DNA of 64,000 nucleotides, taken from NCBI RefSeq assembly GCF_000312105.1, contig NZ_HE978638.1, forward strand, positions 488,386 through 552,385, written 5' to 3'. This document shows, piece after piece, positions 58,609 to 64,000 of the stretch (position 1 is the stretch's first letter; each line of letters starts with the position of its first letter). This DNA comes from Aeromicrobium massiliense JC14. Lineage in GTDB: Bacteria > Actinomycetota > Actinomycetes > Propionibacteriales > Nocardioidaceae. The translations under genes and the position numbers were made by a program. A model generated the notes under the pieces. It did no database searches and was not told the DNA's origin. It was given only the letters and a program-made list of their open reading frames with translations.

Positions 58609-59013
58609 TCAGCCGCTGATGACGACGGCGATCTTGGTGACGTCCTCGGCGCGGATCGCCGTGGCCGGCGCGGTGGCGCTCAGCGGGACGGTGACGTTCG
58701 TGCCGGCGAGGGCGGTCCGTGTGCCGCTGCCCAGCGTGCCGCTGGCGCCGGCGAGGGTCACCTCGGCGTCCTGGCCGGCACAGGCGGCAGCGACGCCCTG
58801 CAAGGTCAGTCCGCTCACGACGTACTGGCCGGCCGTCGTGTCGTACGTCGTGGTGTAGTCCACCGAGACGCCGTCGGTGTCGCACGAGGCGACGGTGTCG
58901 GTGTCGGCACCGAGGTCGGGCCCACCGAGACCGCCGAGCGTCGCGGCGGACGAGAGGACGGCGCCGGCCGCGGTGATGCCGGCGGCGAGGGCGAGGGCGA
59001 GCGGCTTCTTCAT
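58609..59013 (-). CDS. Secreted protein with SipW-dependent-type signal peptide
   Basis: A 134-residue exported protein. The signal MKKPLALALAAGITAAGAVL ends in SSAATLGGLGG, the layout of SipW-dependent (TasA/camelysin-type) signals. The mature part is small, acidic and rich in Thr, Val and Gly, with two cysteines (ASCDTDG and AAACAGQD) and likely all-beta. Bacillus TasA-type substrates form fibres; whether this one does is unknown. The ATG follows GAGGAGAACC. TAGCGT lies about 30 nt upstream, and the signal-peptidase fusion follows in the same transcript. Confidence 0.85.
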   Translation of the reverse strand: MKKPLALALAAGITAAGAVLSSAATLGGLGGPDLGADTDTVASCDTDGVSVDYTTTYDTTAGQYVVSGLTLQGVAAACAGQDAEVTLAGASGTLGSGTRTALAGTNVTVPLSATAPATAIRAEDVTKIAVVISG

Positions 59014-59042
59014 GGTTCTCCTCAGGAGTCGGAACCCGTCGC

Positions 59043-59048
59043 ACGCTA
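59043..59048 (-). promoter_or_regulatory. -10 box of the SipW substrate/peptidase operon
   Basis: TAGCGT on the minus strand, with a short leader of about 25 nt holding GAGGAG before the ATG at 59013. Two CCCGGG sites 2 bp apart (59051-59064) lie in the spacer region. Confidence 0.45.
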
Positions 59049-59123
59049 GACCCGGGAACCCGGGCCAGACGGTTTTCGCGGCAAAGATCCCAGGTACGTG
59101 GGGCCAGAACCGTGTGGGTCGCG

Positions 59124-59142
59124 CAACCGTCCTCGACGGTTG
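59124..59142. promoter_or_regulatory. Perfect palindrome upstream of the DrrAB exporter genes
   Basis: CAACCGTC-CTC-GACGGTTG has 8-bp perfect arms and a 3-nt centre. It lies in the 176-nt divergent region between the SipW substrate and the ABC transporter, 47 nt before the transporter ATG. DrrAB-type exporters are commonly under TetR-family control, so this may be an operator; no regulator gene is adjacent. Confidence 0.45.
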
Positions 59143-59189
59143 TCAGACCCTGGTGTGAGCATGTGACGCAGACCACGAGGGAGTCCGCG

Positions 59190-60185
59190 ATGACCGACAT
59201 GATCCGCGCCAGAGGACTGGTGAAGCGCTACAAGGAGGTCGAGGCCCTGGCCGGCCTCGACCTGACCGTGCCGCAGGGCACGGTGCTGGGCCTGCTCGGG
59301 CCCAACGGGGCCGGCAAGACGACGGCGGTGCGCATCCTGGCCACCTTGCTCGTTCCCGACGCCGGCTCGGCCGAGGTGGCCGGGGTCGACGTGCTGGCCG
59401 ACCCCGACGGCGTCCGCAGCCGCATCGGCCTCTCGGGCCAGTACGCCGCCGTCGACGAGCACCTGACCGGCTACGAGAACCTCGAGATGGTGGGCCGGCT
59501 CTACGGCATGCCCCGGGCCCGGGCCGGACGCCGCGCGCGCGAGCTGCTCGAGCGCTTCGACCTCGCCGACGCCGGTGACCGTCCGGCCAAGACGTACTCC
59601 GGCGGCATGCGGCGACGGCTCGACCTGGCCGGCGCGCTCGTGGCCGAGCCGCCCGTGCTCATCCTCGACGAGCCGACCACCGGCCTCGACCCGCGCAGCC
59701 GCCAGCAGATGTGGTCGGTCATCCGCGACCTGGTCTCGTCCGGTGCCACGCTGCTGCTCACGACGCAGTACCTGGAGGAGGCCGACCTGCTCGCCGACGA
59801 CATCGTCGTCATCGACCACGGCCGGGCGATCGCCCAGGGCACCGCCGACGAGCTCAAGTCCCAGACCGGCGGTGAACGCATCGAGGTCGTCGTCGCCGAC
59901 CCGGCCCGCCGGGGCGATGCCGCCCAGGTGCTGGCGACCGTCGCCCTCGGCGAGGTCCAGACCGACGAGAACGGCCGGGGCGTCACCGCGGCGGTCGAGG
60001 GCGACGGGGCCGGCCGGCTCATGACCGTCCTGGAGGGCCTGCGCCGGGTGGGGGTGGACGTCCTGGACGTCGGCCTGCGCCGGCCCACGCTCGACGACGT
60101 GTTCCTGACGCTCACCGGCCGTCCGGCCGAGGAGCAGCAGCAGGACGACGACGCCCGCACCGAGTCCGAGGAGGTGGCGCGATGA
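59190..60185 (+). CDS. ABC transporter ATP-binding protein, DrrA type
   Basis: A 331-residue ATPase of the daunorubicin-resistance (DrrA) family. Walker A is GPNGAGKTT, the signature is YSGGMRRRLDLAGAL, Walker B is PVLILDEPTTGLDPRSR, and the DrrA C-terminal domain includes LRRPTLDDVFLTLTG. It would power export of a hydrophobic compound through the adjacent permease. ATG 59190 has GAGGGAG upstream. The overlap with the permease gene is ATGA. Confidence 0.93.
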   Translation: MTDMIRARGLVKRYKEVEALAGLDLTVPQGTVLGLLGPNGAGKTTAVRILATLLVPDAGSAEVAGVDVLADPDGVRSRIGLSGQYAAVDEHLTGYENLEMVGRLYGMPRARAGRRARELLERFDLADAGDRPAKTYSGGMRRRLDLAGALVAEPPVLILDEPTTGLDPRSRQQMWSVIRDLVSSGATLLLTTQYLEEADLLADDIVVIDHGRAIAQGTADELKSQTGGERIEVVVADPARRGDAAQVLATVALGEVQTDENGRGVTAAVEGDGAGRLMTVLEGLRRVGVDVLDVGLRRPTLDDVFLTLTGRPAEEQQQDDDARTESEEVAR

Positions 60186-60988
60186 CCAGCGCCGTCCGCG
60201 TCGCCACCGACGGCTGGGTCGTGGCCAAGCGCAACCTGATCAAGATCAAGCGCGTGCCGGAGATCCTGGTCTTCGTCCTGCTCTCGCCGATCATGTTCGT
60301 CCTGCTGTTCGCGTACGTCTTCGGCGGCGCGATCGACCCGGGCGGCGGCGTGAACTACCGCGAGTTCCTCATCGGCGGCATCTTCGCGCAGACGGTCGTG
60401 TTCGGGGCCACGTTCACCGGCGCCGGCCTGGCCGAGGACATGCAGAAGGGCATCATCGATCGGTTCCGGTCGCTGCCGATGTCGCGGTCGGCGGTGCTGG
60501 TCGGCCGCACGGCGTCCGACATCGTCTACAACGTGCTCTCGTTGATCATCATGGCGCTCACCGGCCTGCTGGTCGGCTGGCGCATCCGCGAGTCCGCGCT
60601 CGAGGCGCTCGGTGCCTTCCTGCTGCTCATCGTGTTCGCCTACGCGATCAGCTGGGTGATGGGCTACGTCGGCCTGCTGGTGCCGAGCGTCGAGGTGATC
60701 AACAACGCCTCGTTCATCGTCATCATGCCGCTGACGTTCGTCTCCAACGCGTTCGTGCCGCTGGAGTCGTTCCCGCCCGGGCTGCAGAAGTTCGTGGAGT
60801 GGAACCCTGTGTCGTCGCTCACCCAGGCGGTGCGCGAGCTGTTCGGCAACACCAGCGACGCGGTGCCCGTCCCGGACGTCTGGAGCATGCAGAACCCGGT
60901 GCTCTACACGCTGCTGTGGGTGGTGCTGATCCTCGTCGTGTTCGTGCCGCTGTCGATCCGTCAGTACCGGCTGTCGACGATGCGCTGA
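60182..60988 (+). CDS. ABC-2 type permease, DrrB family
   Basis: A 268-residue membrane protein with six predicted segments. The ABC-2 signature appears as GADMQKGIIDRFRSLPMSRSAV-type sequence (KGIIDRFRSLPMSRSAVL) after the second helix, and FVSNAFVPLESFPPGLQ precedes the last helices. It forms the channel for DrrA. No antibiotic cluster is nearby, so the substrate could be a lipid or a toxic compound from outside. Confidence 0.92.
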   Translation: MTSAVRVATDGWVVAKRNLIKIKRVPEILVFVLLSPIMFVLLFAYVFGGAIDPGGGVNYREFLIGGIFAQTVVFGATFTGAGLAEDMQKGIIDRFRSLPMSRSAVLVGRTASDIVYNVLSLIIMALTGLLVGWRIRESALEALGAFLLLIVFAYAISWVMGYVGLLVPSVEVINNASFIVIMPLTFVSNAFVPLESFPPGLQKFVEWNPVSSLTQAVRELFGNTSDAVPVPDVWSMQNPVLYTLLWVVLILVVFVPLSIRQYRLSTMR

Positions 60989-61025
60989 GCGGGGCGCGCC
61001 TGCCGATCTCGTCGGTGGCCTGACG

Positions 61026-61031
61026 TAGGCT
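61026..61031 (+). promoter_or_regulatory. -10 box of dnaE
   Basis: TAGGCT, giving a leader of about 70 nt that ends with GAGGAGG 11 nt before the ATG. Confidence 0.4.
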
Positions 61032-61108
61032 GGAGCCCTTCCCCGAAGCGGCCTGGCACACGCCCTGCGTGCCGTCGTTCGTCCCTGCCTGAGGAGGCCC
61101 TCGCACCC

Positions 61109-64000
61109 ATGCCGAGCGACTCGTCCTTCGTGCACCTGCACGTCCACACGGAGTACTCGATGCTCGACGGGGCGGCGCGCCTGGGGCAGATGTTCGAGCG
61201 CACCGCGCAGCTCGAGATGCCGGCCATCGCGATGACCGACCACGGCAACGTGCACGGTGCGTACGACTTCTACGCGCAGGCCAAGAAGGCCGGGGTCAAG
61301 CCGATCATCGGCATGGAGGCCTACCTCACGCCCAACACGCACCGCAGCGAGAAGAAGCGCGTGCAGTGGAACAAGGGCGGCGACGACGACGTGTCCGGTG
61401 GCGGCGCCTACACGCACATGACGCTGCTGGCTGAGTCCACCGAGGGCATGCACAACCTGTTCCGGATCTCCAGCCGGTCCAGCCTCGAGGGCTACTACTA
61501 CAAGCCGCGCGCCGACCGCGAGCTGCTGGCCGAGTACGCCAAGGGCATCATCGCCACGACCGGCTGCCCGTCGGGCGAGATCCAGACCTGGCTGCGCATC
61601 GGCAACTACGAGAAGGCGCGCGAGAGCGCGGCCGAGTTCCGCGAGATCTTCGGCAAGGACAACTTCTTCCTCGAGCTCATGGACCACGGCCTGAGCATCG
61701 AGACCCGGGTGCGCGACGGCCTGCTGCGCCTGATGAAGGACCTCGACCTCCCGCCGATCGCCACGAACGACTCGCACTACTCCCACCCCGAGGAGTACAA
61801 GGCGCACGAGGCGCTGCTGTGCGTCCAGTCCGGCAGCAACCTGTCCGACCCCAACCGGTTCAAGTTCGACAGCCAGGACTACTACATCAAGTCCCCGGCC
61901 GAGATGCGCGAGCTGTGGGAGGACAAGCACGGGCTCAAGGAGGCGTGCGACAACACGCTGCTCATCGCCGAGCGCTGCGAGGTGGAGTTCACCGAGTCCA
62001 CCGGCGGCTACATGGCGCGCGCCGACGTGCCCGAGGGCGAGACCGAGGAGTCCTGGTTCGTCAAGCAGGTCTGGGGCGGCATCGAGCAGCGCTACCCCGG
62101 CGAGAAGCTGACCGATGAGGTCCGCGCCCGCGTCGAGATGGAGCTCGACGTCATCCGCACCAAGGGCTACTGCGGCTACTACCTGGTGGTCGCCGACTTC
62201 ATCAACTGGTCCAAGGACAACGGCATCCGCGTCGGGCCGGGCCGTGGCTCGGGCGCCGGCTCGATCGCCGCCTACGCGCTGCGCATCACCGACCTGTGCC
62301 CGATCGAGCACGGCCTGATCTTCGAGCGGTTCCTCAACCCCGAGCGCCCCTCGATGCCCGACTTCGACATCGACTTCGACGAGCGTCGGCGCGGCGAGGT
62401 CATCCAGTACGTCTCGAACAAGTACGGCAGCGACCGCGTCGCCCAGATCGCCACCTTCGGCCGGATCAAGTCCAAGCAGGCGGTCAAGGACGCCAGCCGG
62501 GTGCTCGACTACCCGTTCGCGATGGGCGAGCGCATCACCAAGGCGCTCCCGCCGGACATCATGGGCAAGGGCGTCCCGCTGGGCGACCTGTTCAACCCCG
62601 ACCACAAGCGCTACGGCGATGGCGGCGAGTTCCGCTCCCTGTACGAGCAGGACGCCGACGTCCGCACCGTGGTCGAGACGGCGAAGGGCCTCGAGGGCCT
62701 GATCCGGCAGTGGGGCGTCCACGCCGCCGGCGTCATCATGTCCAGCGAGCCCCTGCTCGACATCGTGCCGATCATGAAGCGCGAGCAGGACGGCGCGATC
62801 ATCACCCAGTTCGACTACCCGATGTGCGAGTCGCTGGGCCTGGTCAAGATGGACTTCCTGGGCCTGCGCAACCTCACGGTGCTCGACGACGCCCTGGTCA
62901 ACATCAAGGCCAACCGCGACGAGGAGGTCGTCCTGGAGGACCTGCCGTTCGACGACCCGGCCACGTTCGAGCTGCTGTCGCGCGGCGACACCCTCGGCGT
63001 CTTCCAGCTCGACGGCGGCCCCATGCGCGCACTGCTGCGCAGCATGAAGCCGGACAAGTTCGCCGACATCTCGGCCGTCGGCGCGCTCTACCGCCCCGGC
63101 CCGATGGGTGCGGACTCGCACAACAAGTACGCCCGGCGCAAGAACGGCCGCGAGAACATCGACCCGATCCACCCCGAGCTGGAGGAGCCGCTCAAGGACG
63201 TCCTGGGCGAGACGTACGGCCTGATCGTCTACCAGGAGCAGGTCATGGCGATCGCCCAGGTGCTGGCCGGGTTCTCGCTCGGACAGGCCGACAACCTGCG
63301 TCGCGCCATGGGCAAGAAGAAGAAGTCCGAGCTCGACAAGCAGTACGCGGGCTTCCAGGCCGGCATGCTCGAGCGCGGCTACTCGCAGAAGGCGATCACC
63401 ACGCTGTGGGAGATCCTGCTGCCCTTCTCCGACTACGCCTTCAACAAGGCGCACTCGGCCGCGTACGGCGTCGTCTCGTACTGGACGGCCTACCTCAAGG
63501 CCAACTACCCGGCCGAGTACATGGCCGCGCTGCTCACCAGCGTCCGCGGCGACAAGGACAAGTCGGCGGTGTACCTCAACGAGTGCCGCCGCATGGGCAT
63601 CAAGGTGCTGCCGCCGGACGTCAACGACTCGGTGGCCAACTTCGCCTCGGTCGGCACCGACATCCGTTTCGGCCTCGCCGCCATCCGCAACGTCGGCGAG
63701 AACGTCGTCGCCGAGATCGTCGCCACCCGGCAGGAGAAGGGCACGTTCACGTCCTTCACCGACTTCCTGCAGAAGGTGCCCGACCGCGTCTGCAACAAGC
63801 GCGTCGTCGACTCGCTCATCAAGGCCGGCGGCTTCGACTCGATGGGTCACCAGCGCCGCGCGCTCGTCACCATCGCCGAGGACGCCGTCGACCAGTACGG
63901 CGTGCTCAAGAAGGGCTCGGACGTCCAGGACTCGCTGTTCGGCGGCACCGACGACGAGCTCGCCGGCGTCACGATCACCGTCCCGACCATCCCCGAGTGG
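61109..64000 (+). CDS. dnaE: DNA polymerase III alpha subunit, 3' end outside the window
   Basis: Main replicative polymerase. 964 codons are visible, of about 1180 expected; the frame is still open at the window edge. Residues 1-270 form the PHP domain with intact metal-binding residues (FVHLHVHTEYSMLDGA, AMTDHGNVHG and later TNDSHYSHPEEY). In mycobacterial DnaE1 this domain is the proofreading exonuclease, so the same is likely here. The polymerase active site has GPGRGSGAGSIAAYALRI and PDFDIDFDERRR. The AFNKAHSAAYG motif lies in the fingers region. ATG 61109 follows GAGGAGG. Confidence 0.97.
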   Translation, partial: MPSDSSFVHLHVHTEYSMLDGAARLGQMFERTAQLEMPAIAMTDHGNVHGAYDFYAQAKKAGVKPIIGMEAYLTPNTHRSEKKRVQWNKGGDDDVSGGGAYTHMTLLAESTEGMHNLFRISSRSSLEGYYYKPRADRELLAEYAKGIIATTGCPSGEIQTWLRIGNYEKARESAAEFREIFGKDNFFLELMDHGLSIETRVRDGLLRLMKDLDLPPIATNDSHYSHPEEYKAHEALLCVQSGSNLSDPNRFKFDSQDYYIKSPAEMRELWEDKHGLKEACDNTLLIAERCEVEFTESTGGYMARADVPEGETEESWFVKQVWGGIEQRYPGEKLTDEVRARVEMELDVIRTKGYCGYYLVVADFINWSKDNGIRVGPGRGSGAGSIAAYALRITDLCPIEHGLIFERFLNPERPSMPDFDIDFDERRRGEVIQYVSNKYGSDRVAQIATFGRIKSKQAVKDASRVLDYPFAMGERITKALPPDIMGKGVPLGDLFNPDHKRYGDGGEFRSLYEQDADVRTVVETAKGLEGLIRQWGVHAAGVIMSSEPLLDIVPIMKREQDGAIITQFDYPMCESLGLVKMDFLGLRNLTVLDDALVNIKANRDEEVVLEDLPFDDPATFELLSRGDTLGVFQLDGGPMRALLRSMKPDKFADISAVGALYRPGPMGADSHNKYARRKNGRENIDPIHPELEEPLKDVLGETYGLIVYQEQVMAIAQVLAGFSLGQADNLRRAMGKKKKSELDKQYAGFQAGMLERGYSQKAITTLWEILLPFSDYAFNKAHSAAYGVVSYWTAYLKANYPAEYMAALLTSVRGDKDKSAVYLNECRRMGIKVLPPDVNDSVANFASVGTDIRFGLAAIRNVGENVVAEIVATRQEKGTFTSFTDFLQKVPDRVCNKRVVDSLIKAGGFDSMGHQRRALVTIAEDAVDQYGVLKKGSDVQDSLFGGTDDELAGVTITVPTIPEW

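Noticed and set aside
59051..59064. CCCGGG-AA-CCCGGG as an operator
   Set aside because: Each half is itself palindromic and GC-rich, so this arises easily by chance at this base composition.
59501..63850. Open frame of 1449 codons on the minus strand opposite dnaE
   Set aside because: Antisense shadow of a GC-rich gene; the low-complexity His/Asp/Arg/Val-rich product has no recognisable domain, and the opposite strand encodes a clear DnaE.
1..64000. tRNA, rRNA, CRISPR arrays, prophage or transposase genes
   Set aside because: All gaps are under about 230 nt; none holds a cloverleaf, an array of spaced repeats or a mobile-element gene that I could recognise.

Overview
The window is about 64 kb of very GC-rich chromosomal DNA with frequent GTG starts and back-to-back genes. 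It carries no rRNA, tRNA, CRISPR array or recognisable transposase gene. The gene order (qcr-cta, trpD, NlpC/P60, fadD, pknL, idsA, metF, the dcw cell-division cluster, wag31, then ileS, lspA, rluD, dnaE) is the layout known from Actinobacteria such as Mycobacterium. The absence of mycolate-type genes and the style of the accessory genes suggest a Nocardioidaceae-type organism (Nocardioides or Aeromicrobium). That taxonomic call is inference.

Layout. 1-2 kb: end of the cytochrome bcc-aa3 respiratory operon (ctaE, qcrC, start of qcrA) and a divergent receiver-like protein. 2-13.8 kb: trpD, a membrane acyltransferase coupled to a stand-alone RAM protein, a DEDDh exonuclease/GIY-YIG fusion, an NlpC/P60 hydrolase with a gluzincin-like protein, an acyl-CoA synthetase, and an SRPBCC protein leading into two tandem ROK sugar kinases. 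13.9-22.7 kb: a PlsC-type acyltransferase, class II DAHP synthase, a PASTA kinase, a polyprenyl diphosphate synthase, metF, an FAD oxidoreductase behind a possible 15-codon leader peptide, a methyltransferase and a DUF3040 protein.

22.7-41.2 kb: an almost gap-free division and wall cluster: mraZ, a 43-residue membrane protein, rsmH, ftsL, ftsI, murE, murF, mraY, murD, ftsW, murG, murC, ftsQ, ftsZ, pgeF, yggS, sepF, yggT, wag31. It makes UDP-MurNAc-pentapeptide and lipid II and assembles the divisome, and mraZ sits behind its own TGGG-type operator array. 41.2-48.8 kb is accessory: a diguanylate cyclase, then a PucR-type regulator divergent from an FMO/SDR/GPH transporter/TauE operon, with two matching GTTGTG...CACAAC palindromes between them.

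48.8-64 kb: ileS, dksA-like, lspA, rluD, a nuclease-like gene bracketed by two copies of a palindromic repeat, an aminotransferase, a SipW-type signal peptidase fused to three cysteine-bounded beta domains next to its probable substrate, a DrrAB exporter, and dnaE running off the edge.

The most unusual items are: (1) the SipW peptidase that carries, inside its own chain, the same cleavage-type sequence as its neighbour; (2) three copies of a palindromic repeat, two of which flank a nuclease-like gene; (3) a roughly 560-bp insertion between dksA and lspA bounded by an exact 27-bp duplication of the dksA 3' end; and (4) many genes whose -10 box lies 6-8 nt before the start codon, implying leaderless mRNAs, including divergent pairs with back-to-back or overlapping -10 boxes.
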